A stretch of 64,000 nt of DNA from Asterias amurensis (taxonomy: Eukaryota; Echinodermata; Asteroidea; Forcipulatida; Asteriidae), in NCBI RefSeq assembly GCF_032118995.1, contig NC_092669.1:2293501-2357500 (forward strand). The letters run 5' to 3'. Every line of letters begins with the position of its first letter. Positions within the stretch are counted from its first letter, which is position 1. Shown piece by piece: positions 1 through 11,622 of this stretch. Under the pieces are notes generated by a model. It saw nothing but the letters and a program-made list of their open reading frames with translations. It was not told the DNA's origin and searched no databases. The position numbers and the translations under genes are program-made.

Positions 1-45
1 TTCTTTCTTCCTTTTTGTGTGTGTGTGTGGGGGGGGGGGTGTGAG
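1..45. repeat. TG/G microsatellite
   Basis: Pyrimidine-rich start followed by a GT run and then about ten G. Simple-sequence DNA; nothing coding is seen. Confidence 0.8.
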
Positions 46-493
46 ATTTCTTGAATAATTCCTTTAAAAGGTTAAAATAAACAAAGGGTAGATGTGTTTG
101 TGCGATTCCCCTCTCCCAGAATTTGCATTTTAAGTCAATTGTATCATTTGTCAGTATCTTGTAAAGACAAAATGTTGAAAAGTTATTTGATTGTACTTCT
201 GAACAAAAAGTTGGCTTAATCATTGGCCTGATGCACCGTGGCTGTATGCACTGGTGGTGCTTTAACACAGTGGCGATGTACATGTGTACAATGGTCTCCA
301 ACGATGCATGTGTGCACAATACGGGGACCATTGATCAGACCTACGTATGTATTTGTGATATTCAAGTCACTGTTCAAAAGTTTTGTCAGTCTAAATATGA
401 CGTTCAACTGTCCCTTTATCTGTGCTAACGAGTCGTGTATAGTCTATCACTACAGATAATAACATCAATACAGAAATCTGTTATAGTACTTAC

Positions 494-557
494 CTTCAAA
501 CGTCTCAACTAAATGAGGGAAGTTCCACTCAAGAAGTTTTTCCTTCATGAGATCCAT
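494..557 (-). CDS. possible first coding exon, SAM-like N-terminus (partial gene)
   Basis: On the minus strand an ATG at 557 opens 21 codons (MDLMKEKLLEWNFPHLVETF...) that run into a strong donor, GAAG|GTAAGT, with the exon ending at 494 in phase 1. The rest of the gene would lie beyond the left edge of the window. The pattern Leu-Leu-x-Trp-x-x-x-x-Leu-x-x-x-Phe resembles the first helices of a SAM domain, which often sit in a short 5' exon of animal genes, but this is only suggestive. The open frame continues upstream of the ATG to 653. No promoter was recognised. It could also be a chance ORF next to a chance donor. Confidence 0.3.
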
Positions 558-1197
558 TTGAATGTGTGTGTGGTTACACTGTGGTACTGCAGAGCGCGAC
601 CCCAGCAGACAAGTCACACGCTGCGTATTTTGCACAAACCTTGAGTAAAACATTGTGGTTTACTAAACACCATGTAAACTTTTACAACCAGTTCAGTAAA
701 ACTTACATAATATGTGTTTAAAGTTGCTAAGTTATATAAACTATTAGTTTTACTAACTTTTTGAGTAGTTTTTTATTTACACAAACATTTTGTTTAAATT
801 TTTCATTAATTTTTACTTATGTTAAGTATTTTTTTACTTAACACATTTAACATAACTTTTTTTTACCATTCTTTTTCTGAGTGTACAACAATGTTTGTCG
901 TCACAGTATGCCACTATATAGTGTGCACTTTTAAGGCAGCCAATAAAAAGCGGTGTTTACATTCCCGTAACTGATTCCTTAGCAACCAAACCTCTTTGTT
1001 ATGACGACCGGATCTATCAGTTTCAAGTTCAATGTATTTCAATACATTAGTCACGAGTTGTATTATTTATTTTACCATTACACATTTCGTACGCAAACAG
1101 AATCGGTATACTTCCTGTTCAGCTATACCGGAACCAAATTTGTTTCCTGCAGTTTAGAATCGCCATACTCAAATACTTTTCCTGGTTTTGTTTTGTT
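558..1197. other. AT-rich non-coding stretch
   Basis: Rich in TTTACTTA-like words between 700 and 870. No exon with matching splice sites, RNA gene or clear repeat was recognised. Confidence 0.5.
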
Positions 1198-1440
1198 TTA
1201 AAGGCACTGGACACCTTTGGTAATAATTGTCAAAGACCAGTGTTCCAACATAACAAACCTGTGAACATTCGGACTCAATTGGTCGTCGAAGTTGCGAGAG
1301 AGTAATGGAAGAAAAAGCACCATTGTCACACCATGCTTTCAGATAACTCGAAAGCCAGACCTCAGCCGAGGTCTCTAAAGTATTCAGTTCAAATATTAAA
1401 AAAGTGAGAAATTACGTCTTTCTAAAAAACTACATTACGC
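1198..1440 (+). mobile_element. MITE-1 (TTAA type), 5' part
   Basis: Starts TTAAAGGCACTGGACACC and follows the family order: 'GGTAAT..TGTCAAAGACCAG', the 'CAATTGGTCGTCGAAGTTGC' block, then the AAAACTACATTACG block, where it stops. The 3' third is missing. Confidence 0.75.
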
Positions 1441-1824
1441 CTTAATGTGGTACGTGTATCAAAGCGCCATTTATTTGTTTTTCAAGATGATAAACAGAGC
1501 TATTGTTTGAAATGAGATCCAACGATCCCACTCTCTCCAAGCAATATTGCGTAACATTGTTCTTTTATACATACATTCACAAGACACCATGACCCTCTGG
1601 GGTCTACGCCCAATCCGTGAGCGCGAAACGTGCCTTCTTGAAGGACAGAGGTGTCAAGACGACTACAAAAGGAGACTCGTACACTAGAAAAGACCTTGAG
1701 TATTCAGGGTTAGATAGCCACATCTATGTTTGACAATAAGATAACTTTCTAAGGAACGCTGCCGGAAGAGACTGCAGTTTCATGGTTTTAGAGCATGAGA
1801 AAAAGCTGTTACGTTATCACCATA

Positions 1825-2008
1825 GGCCCAATTTCACAAAGCTGTTATATGATAAGCAGAAAATGCTGCTTTAAACTTCTTTGCTAAGCAAACAATAGTG
1901 AGCGGGGCACCAGTTGCAAAAATGTGAACATTATTGAATTTCGACTGGTAACCAGTTTCTGTGCTTAGCAATGTTTTAAGCTTACAGGCTTTATGAAACT
2001 TGGCCCTG
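1825..2008 (+). mobile_element. foldback MITE, GGCCCAATTTCA family, diverged
   Basis: Ends are GGCCCAATTTCACAAAGCTG and the inverted GGCTTTATGAAACTTGGCC. Related copies lie at about 46282, 48910, 54838 and 59109, with a fragment at 12100. Non-autonomous; no ORF. Confidence 0.65.
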
Positions 2009-2012
2009 GTGT

Positions 2013-2612
2013 GGCATAAAATTCCCGCCCCCTTCTAAATAATCCCTGGTCATTCTGTCCCCTCATGAGGCAAAATGTGTGCAAACTTCTTCTGATAGGG
2101 CCTTAATCAACTTCTTTTAGCCCGTGGGAATAGGGGGGGGGGGGGGGAGGAGGAGCACAGTCCCACATGGGGAACAAAATTTCAATTATAGACAAGGAAA
2201 CAAAATCAAAACTGGCGATGTGTATAACTACCGATGTGAAATGAGACCAGTTAAACATACATGTATGCTTTTGTTCGCACACCTTATTGTTAATTCTGAG
2301 GGAGACATAACTCGTACAATTTCTATAGAAATTCTGCGGAAAGAGCATTGTGGCAAAAATGTATGGTATTTTTGACTTTGTATGAGGTTCACTGAAAACG
2401 GTGTCGTGTGCAGGGTTACACACTAATAGTTCCAACCCAACCATGAAAGTTATGGTACACTACCTACCATATTGTTCTATCCCCACCCCTAACCCCAGCT
2501 TGTACATTAGGGAGACTAACTTGTCGGAATTGTATAGCGGTCGCAGAGTATACTCAAAATCAACTTCAAACATTTTTGTATTAAAAATTAAAAAACAATT
2601 TTGAGCACACAC
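2013..2612. other. non-coding stretch with poly-G tract
   Basis: Contains a run of about 16 G near 2131-2148. Both-strand ORFs here have no splice or domain support. No repeat family was recognised in the remainder. Confidence 0.4.
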
Positions 2613-2614
2613 AT

Positions 2615-2880
2615 TTACTTGGTATTCGAGAAATGGAGAGGTGTTGATAGTACAATCATTGTAAATAAATGTTTAATTATTAAACGTTGTGAGAAACGGC
2701 TCCCTCTGATGAAGTAACGTAGTTTTTGAGCAAGAGGTAGTTTCCCGCTCAAATAATAATTCTTATGCAACTTCCATGACCAGTTGAACCCAAAATTTCA
2801 CGGATTTGTTGTTTTATGCGTATGTTGGGATACACCAAGTGAGAATACTGGTCTTTAAATTACCAAAGGTGTATAAACTA
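2615..2880 (-). mobile_element. MITE-1, partial
   Basis: Reverse-orientation copy showing GTGAGAAACGGCTCCCTCTG, the GTAACGTAGTTTTTGAG block and ATACACCAAGTGAGAATACT, ending ATTACCAAAGGTGT. Both termini are degraded. Confidence 0.7.
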
Positions 2881-3059
2881 TAATTGCCTTGAAAGCCATG
2901 CAACATGAAAGTGCCCAAATATGGGTATGGTACCTAATGTTTCCACGTACTTAACATTGCTTTGTGACAGATTTATTTGCTAATATAATAAACAGATTAA
3001 TATTACGCCAAAGTGTCACAAGACCGTCCTTGCCCATAGTCAACGAGCGGAAGCCGCCG

Positions 3060-3300
3060 AGGGCTTTATCTGACAAAGTGCGGGTTAGAATTGTTGACTT
3101 TCGGTTCGGCAGGAAGTCTGATCACAATAATGGGTTTTTATTGTTTGCACTTCTCTAGAAGTTTCTGCATCGCTGAAAATGTACGACTATACTGTGCCCC
3201 ACAATTGCAAGTTTCATTTCTAGAAGTTTCTTTAAAACTAGGAAAATTGCTTACATTACAGTTATTCTACAATGGCATAATCTCGTGGGTCGGAGAAACT
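3060..3300 (+). repeat. diverged tandem duplication, segment A copy 1
   Basis: Shares ordered blocks with 4944-5200: GGGCTTTATC, GGAAGTCTGATCA, TTGCACTTCTCTA, AAAATGTACGACT, CTAGAAGTTTCTT and CTAGGAAAATTGCT. With segment B (4133-4935 and 5530-6330) this points to an old A-B/A'-B' tandem duplication. Confidence 0.7.
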
Positions 3301-3544
3301 GGATACATGTAAATCTAATCGAAAAGACGTCCGTTTTGACACAGTAAAAATCTGGACAGGCAATTTGATTCTCGTCTTTCCAGGGATATTTTGATCAAAA
3401 AACGTCGATGGTCGCTATACAAGGTTTCGCAATATACAATCTAAACTTTACACATGATAGGGGTTAAAGGATGCACATAAAGTAAGGCTGGTTTATACCT
3501 AAGTTCTTCACTGTTACTGCATATTTCTAACATTTATTAACAAT

Positions 3545-3809
3545 GCCCAGGTCAAAATTCCAGTTGAATCTAGTTAAACTGTGTTTCTGGAACTAGTTGA
3601 AAACCAGTTGATACACTAGTTAAACACAGTTAAAACCAGTTGGTTTAATTTGGAAAATGGACAGAAACCAACTGGTTTATAATTTCAACAAACCTAGTCC
3701 AAACCAGTTGGTTAATATGGAAAATGGACGAGTTTGGTCACTATCCAGTTGAACCAGTTGACCCCAGTTGACCCCAGTTAACTAGGTTCAACTGGAATTT
3801 TGACCTGGG
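3545..3809. mobile_element. foldback MITE, CCCAGGTCAAAATTCC ends
   Basis: Left end CCCAGGTCAAAATTCCAGTT and right end AACTGGAATTTTGACCTGGG are exact inverted repeats about 265 bp apart. The interior is packed with AACCAGTTGGTT-type short palindromic words. No ORF. Confidence 0.85.
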
Positions 3810-4132
3810 TATCCTCTCATTCATGACCCGTCCGTATACAGGGCTGAACAGAGCAGACAATTTTTTTTTTTACCAGCAAAATAAAGCATGAAACCGGTCA
3901 CAAGTGGTGTACGTGTTTTATGGTATTGTTGGCGTGTTAACTGTTTCTGGTATAAGCATATTATTATTGTTCCTTGGATGGGTCGAGTTGACCCCGCAAC
4001 GGGCCGAGTTGACCCTTAATTGGTTCAAGTACACCCGGATATCATCGCAGTCCGTATGGATTATACAATGTGTAGGTCGAGTATCGACCCTTGAACTTGT
4101 ATAGATATCACACACTGTTCATTGGGCTGGTA

Positions 4133-4935
4133 ACACACAATCATCACCAATGTGAAAGTTACCTTCGTATATTCCTCATGTTTAGTACCATAGTAGTTAT
4201 TTGTGTTTACTTCAATTACACAAACTTTTTAAGGGTTCTACCAGTAGGCTTACATAAATTATGGCTCCTCCAACCCAATAAAAAGGTGATATAAAAACAA
4301 ACACTTGACTCCACTGAATGCACAATCATACTTCTTGAGGTATATGGGTACGTATAATATTGCACCACTCTTGGGTTTGAGCGTCTACAGAAAAATGTCC
4401 CCAAACTTTAGTTTCATAGTGCTGCATCCACCATACCTCAACGTGGCTTATGCTTTTCTTTTGAATAAAAAAAAAAAAAAAAAAAACCACACACACACAC
4501 ACACTGTAGGCCCTACTGGTCGGAAACTCTTTTCAGAGCTAGCACTCATACCAAAATGAGGTTTACACAATGTTGTACCGGAAGCTCACTAATCAATAGT
4601 CATAAATACTTCTTAATATTAATAAATAAATATAGGCACTGGATACAAAAGTATGGCGCAATCGTACCTTTAAACTTCGTGGTGAATAAGAGTCTCACTT
4701 CAAAAGAGATAAGTAACACATGCACTGATTGAGTCACACACCATTTATTTATTTATTTATCTGTTTATACTGTTAACAAACATTGTTTTATCTCGTCTCG
4801 TGACGTTCGTAAATAGTCATCGCAATGATTCATGCACAAAATAATCTTTGAAAGACACGAAAAAAATGGTTTGTGCTCGAGAGCTGTAAATTTATTTCGT
4901 TAAACCATGGAGGTAGAATGGCTCCATGATTACAC
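4133..4935 (+). repeat. diverged tandem duplication, segment B copy 1
   Basis: Matches 5530-6330 in the same orientation: GTGAAAGTTA, TATTCCTCAT, GGGTTCT.CCAGTAG, TTGAGCGTCT.CAGAAAAAT, GGTTTACACA.TGTTGTACC, AATACTTCTTAATATTAATA and TTATTTATTTATC follow in order. Carries an A tract plus CA microsatellite at 4468-4503. Confidence 0.8.
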
Positions 4936-4943
4936 AAAGGACA

Positions 4944-5200
4944 GGGCTTTATCGGAGTAAGTGCGGATAAGAATTTGTTGATGTTCTGTTGGTCAGGAAG
5001 TCTGATCATAATAATGGTTTTTGTATTGTGTGCACTTCTCTAAAAAGACCACGGTCATGTTTTTCTCGAAGTTTCTTAATCTCTTAAAATGTACGACTGT
5101 GCCCCCTCAATAATTGTATAAACGTGTTTTCTAGAAGTTTCTTAACTAGGAAAATTGCTGACAATACAATTATCAAAAAATAACAAAATCTCATAGATCA
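4944..5200 (+). repeat. diverged tandem duplication, segment A copy 2
   Basis: Second copy of the block at 3060-3300, about 1.9 kb downstream in the same orientation, with a short insertion around AAAAGACCACGGTCATG. Confidence 0.7.
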
Positions 5201-5235
5201 TGAAACACCATGGGCCCATATTCATAGAGCTGCTC

Positions 5236-5495
5236 AAAAGCACTGGGCACCTTTGGTAATTGTCAAATACCTTTAATTGGTGTATCTCAACATGCACCAA
5301 AAAAAAAAACTAGGCAAATTTTAACTCAATTGGTCGACAAAGTTGCGAGATAATAATGGAAGAAAAAAACACCATCTTCGAACAAGTTGTATGTTTTCAG
5401 ATGCGTTGAATTCGAGACCTCAGCTGAGGTCTCGAATTCAATTCAAATATTTTAGTGAGAATACTTCTTTCTCAAAAAATACGTTACTTCAGAGG
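5236..5495 (+). mobile_element. MITE-1, 5' part
   Basis: Begins next to a fragment of the GGGCCCA..TTCATAGAGCTGC foldback family (5213-5235), then runs AGCACTGGGCACCTTTGG to the AATACGTTACTTCAGAGG block and stops. It separates the two segment-B copies. Confidence 0.7.
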
Positions 5496-5529
5496 GTCAT
5501 ACAATAAATATTGGGTTTGGGTGACTCAA

Positions 5530-6330
5530 AATCATAACCAATGTGAAAGTTAACTTTGTATATTCCTCATTTTTAGTACCGTGGTAATTGTTTCCTACAG
5601 TTACAAAAACTTTTGTTGAGGGTTCTGCCAGTAGACCTATACTAGGACTACATACATTATGGCTCCCCCATCCCGGAAAAAGATTATGCAAATTGCAAAA
5701 AAAAAGCAAAAACTTGACTTTACTGAATGCACTGAACTGATGTGTGACTTTTTGAGGTATCTGGGGACGTTATAGTAATTGCACCACTGTTTGGTTTGAG
5801 CGTCTGCAGAAAAATTTCACCAAACTAGAGTCATAATGCTGTGTCCACCATACCTCAAAATGGCTAATTATGCTTTTATTTTTAAAAAAAGAAAAGCCCA
5901 CCAAAAGCTAGCACTCGTACCAAAAGAGGTTTACACATTGTTGTACCCGAAAGCTCACTAGTCAATTAGTCAAAAATACTTCTTAATATTAATAAATAAA
6001 TATAGGCACTGGATAATAAAAGTATGGAGCAATCGTACATTTGAACTTCGTGGTGAACAAGGGTCTCAAATCAAAGGAGATAAGTAACACATGCACTGAT
6101 TGATTCACACACCATTTATTTATTTATTTATCTTTTTATCCTGAAAACAAACATTGTTTTATCTCGTCTCGTGACGCTCGTAATAGTCATCGCAATGATT
6201 CATGCAACAAATAACCTTTAAAAGACACCAAAAATGGTTTGTCAGGAAAATTATTTCGTCAGCAAAAACTCAATATTAATTTTATTTAATTCGTTATAAG
6301 CCATGGGGGTATAAATGCTCAATGATTACA
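5530..6330 (+). repeat. diverged tandem duplication, segment B copy 2
   Basis: Second copy of 4133-4935. It lacks the CA microsatellite and has its own small indels, so the duplication is not recent. Confidence 0.8.
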
Positions 6331-6954
6331 TAAAAGAACTGTACAGCACGGATAAATTTACAATTTCCTGAAAAGGTGCACTTCACCAAGAAGATGTTAT
6401 GGTGCCCTTGCCCTCTGTTCAAACTCGAAGCAATAAACAAGCTTGGTTAGTACACACCGTTTATAAATTCAGCACCCCAAAAATCAGGTAAACTAGATAC
6501 AATGTTACTCACTTCTACACAAAAATGGCATTAAAAGAACATAGACAGCATATATATTTCCGGTTCTCAAACACAAGTATTGAACTCTGTGTGACCCAAC
6601 AAACATGAAATAACAAGTCTGTGAAGGGCTCAGTCGATCCTGTTGGTGCTTGATGTTGTTTTAAAAATCATCTCGGTTTTAAATTAGAACTGTAAATGAC
6701 GCAATTATACAGGGTTCTAATGCAAATAGGTTGTGCCTTGCCCTGGATGACTGCAAATACGTCCTATCAAAATAGATTTAATAAGTAGATTATAAAAGTT
6801 CTTGTTTTTTTAAGCGGTTTTGTGCGGCAAGTCAATGTGTAGTGCTTGTTGACATACGAAAGGCGCTTGGATAGGGTCCAATGCTACACCCGTTACTGCT
6901 CGCTGAACTTGAACATTCAGTACTCGTAGTGGCAAGGTACTGGATTCTAAACAT
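6331..6954. other. non-coding stretch
   Basis: No exon, RNA gene or recognised repeat family was seen. Confidence 0.4.
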
Positions 6955-7092
6955 AGACATGACATCATCTCTGTCGCTCTGATTTCAATTGGTAGACTGA
7001 GAACCTATGACATCATCCCCGGTCGCTCCGATTGGAACGCTTGACGATCTAAAAAATAAACATGACATCATCCCCGGTCGCTCTGATTTCAG
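6955..7092 (+). repeat. ~49-bp tandem repeat, 3 copies
   Basis: The word ACATCATCYCYGTCGCTCYG recurs at about 6963, 7009 and 7062, each preceded by TGACATC and a short spacer. Small minisatellite. Confidence 0.75.
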
Positions 7093-7119
7093 GTTTAGCA
7101 CCCACAGTTTTATTTAGTC

Positions 7120-8420
7120 AAAAATAGTGAAAAGTTCGTCAAACTGGGCGAAAATGATTAGTAATGCGAGTGATTAGTCAGTTGACGATTTCCTTTGAGG
7201 GAATGACAAATTACAATTAGTGCACTACGAATCGTTTAAAATGTTTGACTAATTAATATAACTTAAAGACTACTTTGAATAATGGACTAATTTGAAGGGC
7301 GGGCTAATTCGTCAATTGACAAATAAGTATCGTCACGAAACAAGAGACGACGAAGTATAATTTTTCATGACAATCCAACTGACTAACTTTTTGCGTTAAG
7401 ACTAATTAAGCGCGCGATCCCGCCAATTTTGTTTGGGCGGCAATATGACTTTTGACTTATTTTTTAATGACTTTTGATTGTGCCGGGTTTCCCAAGAGCC
7501 TTCTTGGGGGCGTGGCACAGAATCGGATGATTTTCATATCGCGTTGTTGTTTTGAGATGGGGCATGAAAGCTCAAGTTGACTGGTGAAGGTGAGCATTAA
7601 TCATTGGAATAATTATATGATACTTGCCAGTAAAGAATAAAGTCTGTAGCCTGCGATCACAGCAATTCCATGATAATAAGATATAAACAATGATGTGTAA
7701 CGTTAAACATTGCACCGTGGAAAAGTTTGTGTTGTTTGACAAAACGTTAGTGTTGGGTATTTCGCTTACTGGCGACGTTTATCAAGTAAAATAAATTTAA
7801 ACGTCTCCGACTTTCACCCTGTAATTTATACTAGTAGAATAAGAATTTAATGTAGAATATTGTGGTGTATAGTTTGAATATTTTAAAGATAAAACGACAG
7901 CAAAAGAAAGAGTAACAAAAGCTTGTTGAGCTAGTTTAGCTGTGTGTATACAATGTACGTATACGGACGCAATCACAATAACAATAGGCATGTGTCGTGT
8001 TATAGCTGCATGATGTTTGTACGAAAGGCCTTTCGTTTGTGTGCAGTGCACACATAATGTGTTTATGTCCAAACTGTATTAGTCAAACGACTTACAATTA
8101 GTCATGCACACTGTCTTATTTACTTGTTAAAAGAGTCATGACTAGGTAGTTTTGACTTATGTGAGGGGAATTAATTTGTAATCCTGACTAACTTTAACAG
8201 TCGCGTGACTGATTAATATTCGTGCAATACTAATTAATTTTCTTGCATTACCAATTAATTTTCGTGCGTTACTAATTAATTTAATAATTAGTCAAATAAG
8301 ACACTTTTTTCATGATTATTATATAGTCAAAACTAAATATGCATGACTATCTTTTGATTAGTAAAATAAGACAGGGTGCATGACTAATTTTTATTAATCA
8401 ATTGACAAGAGAAAGTTTTC
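7120..8420. repeat. ATTAGTCA/ACTAATTA-rich region
   Basis: Two patches (7120-7420 and 8080-8410) are dense in GACTAATTA, AGTCAATTGAC and ACTAATTAATTTTCGTGC words in both orientations, consistent with the ends of one decayed inverted-repeat element of about 1.3 kb or with two related elements. The 7490-8080 interior has no convincing coding sequence. Confidence 0.4.
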
Positions 8421-8439
8421 AGTGAGTATCACGACCATG

Positions 8440-8620
8440 CACTTGCGGTGAACTTCATAGACCCTTTTTCATGATGCTGCAATCTTGGTACTGTTCCCAA
8501 CCATGCATGCCGATAGCCAATGTACAAAAAAGGAACCAGGCTGTTTTTGCCCTCGGTTTGGCCACATTGGTTTGAGTGTGGATGCAACAATGGCAACACC
8601 GAAGTGGGAGTAGGTTTTTT
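8440..8620 (+). repeat. dispersed repeat, CCTCGGTTTGG family
   Basis: Shares ATGCTG, CAATCTTGGT, AGGAACCAGGCTGTTT, CCTCGGTTTGG and ATTGGTTTGA in order with 21768-21925 and 48340-48455. Three copies in the window; type unknown. Confidence 0.5.
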
Positions 8621-8984
8621 TTTTGAATAAGCTGATCCTTTTAAAATGATGTAAGTGGAATTGGACTATCGTATGGAAGGATGGGAGGTAATTTCCTAAT
8701 TTTGAGAGGGTAATGGAAGTATAAGTGGTTTTTACTGATAAATCTAACAAAATGCTTCTCCAGCGGTTCAAAACAAACCACAGTGACTAGTTAACAAGGC
8801 TCCTCACTGAGTTAAGAAAGTTTGAAGAATGGTCAAAGGAAATGCCTGATGAACAGGGATAATAAAGTTGTAAACCTCAGCCATCTACAAGATATCAGAT
8901 ATGCACACAAACTCATTGTCATTTATTGAATATTTCTTCAAAGTGTACAACCATGAAATCAAGCTTACAATTTTCAAACAAGGG

Positions 8985-9110
8985 AACAAAAGGGTAGCGA
9001 CGAGTCCTTAAGCTGCCGTTTAAAACCGGCAGGGTCGTGGCCGTGCGATAAAGACCCGAACCGAAGGCGAGGGTCTTTACGGCAGTTTACGAACGAGTCA
9101 CTATACTCTT
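8985..9110. repeat. short foldback, GCGACGAGTC...GACTC
   Basis: An inner hairpin, AAAGACCCG paired with CGAGGGTCTTT, sits between partly inverted flanks containing GACGAGTC and GAACGAGTC. Probably a decayed MITE. The following 9110-9480 shows no gene or recognised repeat. Confidence 0.45.
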
Positions 9111-9479
9111 TTATTCCTATTCATAAATGCCTTTTTGGTTAAAAGGCGTAATAAAGTATGAAACTCTGTAAAACTTGAGCTCTGTACGTGTGTTGCATTT
9201 TTATGACTGTGGCAATTTTTGGATATGCATTCGTGCGCGTAGTAGTATGCATCTAAACGTATCCGAAAACAACCGGTTGTAAACAACTCCAGCTGGTCAT
9301 TATCAACCGTTTAAACACCCCCACGCGACCCGCTCTCCGCCAATAGGAATAGCGAAACTGTTTGAGGTATTTATAAAATACGATTTCAGAGCTGCATTTC
9401 TCTAAAAGAGCCACAATTTCTCAATCTTATGCACTGACATCCTCAAACTGATTTACCTTATTGTGTAATACAATATTTT

Positions 9480-9905
9480 CAAAAAATTAGAAAAACAATT
9501 CTTGTTGTATCGAGGTGTGTCAGTCGACCCCAACTGACCTCCATTGACGTCAATGAATGACGTCACTGATTGACGTCAGAACTTATAGTTTCCCCACCAG
9601 TCGATATGAGGACCAATGACAACTTAATGTTTTTGGAAGTTCTCTACAAAATAAACCATTGGTGTCAAGTTTTAAGAATAAATGTTCAGTGGGTGGCTGA
9701 GAGAGTTTGCAGGTTAGTCTAATTGCTCGGTACATTTGATTAACCTCATTGTTTGATTGGAGATGTTCATGTTTTAATAAAATAAAAAAAAAACTTATTG
9801 TGTCCCGGTGTTTCAGTTGACACCAACTTAACTGAGCTGACGTCACTGATTGACATCACAACCATGGTGATGGGGACCAATTACAACATTTTTCTTCTGT
9901 ATAAG
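9480..9905 (+). repeat. two direct repeat units with TGACGTCA motifs
   Basis: Units at about 9480-9640 and 9725-9900 share CCTTATTGTGTAATAC-like and TTGAT.AAC..CATTGTTTGATT starts, then GTCAGTTGAC, TTGACGTCA or TTGACATCA, and ACCA.TGA..ACAACTT. A third unit is at 10735-10900. Several perfect CRE-like palindromes (TGACGTCA or TGACGTCAC) lie in the units. Confidence 0.6.
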
Positions 9906-9910
9906 TTCTC

Positions 9911-10313
9911 TTAAAAACACCGGACTCTTTTGGTAATTGTCAAAACCAGTCTTCTCACTTAGTGCATCTCAAAATAATATGCATCAAATAACAAATCTGT
10001 GAAAATAGGGGTTAAATTATTGGTCATCGAAGTTGCAAGAAAAAAAACGAAGAAGAAAAAAAACACCCTTGGTGTATCTCACACGAAGTTGTGTGCTTTC
10101 AGATGTTTGATTTCAAGCACTCAAATTCTAAAATTGAGGTCTCGAAATCGAATTCGTGGAAAATTACTACTTTCTCGAAAACTACATTACTTCAGAGGGA
10201 GCCGTTTCTCACAATGTTTGATACTATACCTCTCCCCATTACTCGTAATCCGAAGTAAGGTTTTATGCTAATAATTATTTTGAGTATTTAACAATAGTGC
10301 ACACTGCTTTTAA
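9911..10313 (+). mobile_element. MITE-1, full length
   Basis: Runs from TTAAAAACACCGGACTC to ACACTGCTTTTAA with all internal blocks, including CCTCTCCCCATTACTCGT. Its right TTAA is the left TTAA of the next copy. Confidence 0.8.
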
Positions 10314-10626
10314 AGGCACATGACACGTTTGGTTATTTTCAAAGACCAATATTCCCACTCGGTGCATCTCAACATTCATGCATATATAACAAAATCTGTG
10401 AAACTGTGTATATTATAACTATTGGTCATCGACGTTGCAAGAAAATAATGAATAAAAAAACACTCTTGTTGTACATAGTGTGCTTTCATCAGATGCCTGA
10501 GAAAGTCAGAGGGAGTCGTACAATGTTTTTATCTATCAACAGCTCTAAGTTGCTCGTTATACCAAGGGAAGTTCTTTTACTAGTTATTTATTTTAAGTAT
10601 TTTCCAAACATTCACAGTGCCTTTAA
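10310..10626 (+). mobile_element. MITE-1, internally deleted, abutting the previous copy
   Basis: Starts TTAAAGGCACATGACACG and ends CACAGTGCCTTTAA. Shares one TTAA with the upstream copy (head to tail) and lacks the GAGACCTCAA block. Confidence 0.75.
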
Positions 10627-10734
10627 AACAAACAACCGCTACAATTTAAGGAACAAGGAAGAACAAGTTATTCGCGGGAGAAAGTGACATGCATGCGGAA
10701 TGTTCCACGCCCAACGAACATGGACAGACCTGAA

Positions 10735-10900
10735 TCCGGTTGGTTACCCTTATTGTTTGATTAAACAGTTTTTACACAAAAGTATTCTGCACCGATCCAT
10801 GGGTGTCAGTTGACCTTAATTGACCTCGATTGACGTCAGTGCTTGACGTCACAACTTACAGTTACACACCCGGCATATTGTCAAAAGTGCATGAAAGCGT
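10735..10900 (+). repeat. third TGACGTCA-bearing repeat unit
   Basis: Contains GGTTACCCTTATTGTTTGATT, GTCAGTTGACC, GATTGACGTCAGT and TTGACGTCACAACTT in the order of the units at 9480-9905. Confidence 0.6.
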
Positions 10901-11079
10901 GAAGGTGGAGTAGAAGTTGTAAAACATATTATTTTTTGGCTATTCTTAGGGAGAAGCACTCGACTGGCATTGTGACTCACAAAGAGGTGTTTAATTTTAA
11001 TTATTTCCTTTATTTACACAGGGTGAGCCAAATCAGTAAGAAAAACTGGTTTCCATTTGGGCCCTGCATAATTACATTG

Positions 11080-11463
11080 TTAAAGACCTGGACACTATTG
11101 GTAATTGTCAAAAAAACAGTTTTCTCACTTGGTGTATCTCAACATATGCATAAAATAACAAACTTTTGAAAGTTTTAACTCAATTGGTCGTCAGAGTTGC
11201 GAGATAATAATGAAAAAAACACACCATTGTCACACGAATTTGTGATTTCAGATGCTTGATTTCGAGACCTCAAAATCTAAGTCTTGGGTCTGATCGAAAT
11301 CAAAACCGTGGAAAATTACTTCTTTCTCGAAAACTACGTTACTTCAGAGGGAGCCGTTTCTCACAATGTTTTTTACTATCATCCTCTCCCGCACTCGTAA
11401 CCAAGTAGGGTTTTATGTTAATGATTATTTTGAATAATTACCAATAATGTCCACTGGCTTTAT
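11080..11463 (+). mobile_element. MITE-1, nearly full
   Basis: From TTAAAGACCTGGACACTATT to TGTCCACTGGCTTTA with all internal blocks. Confidence 0.8.
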
Positions 11464-11622
11464 AGGGGACTATAGGACAACAGCTTGGAAAAGCTCACAA
11501 TCTCCCTTTTAAAAATGTCAGATCTTCCAGCCAAGGGTGATTCTTTTAACTTCCACCAGGCTGGGAAATAAACACCAGGCTGGCAACATCAAATCTTTCT
11601 CATACAAAAAAAAAAAAAACAT

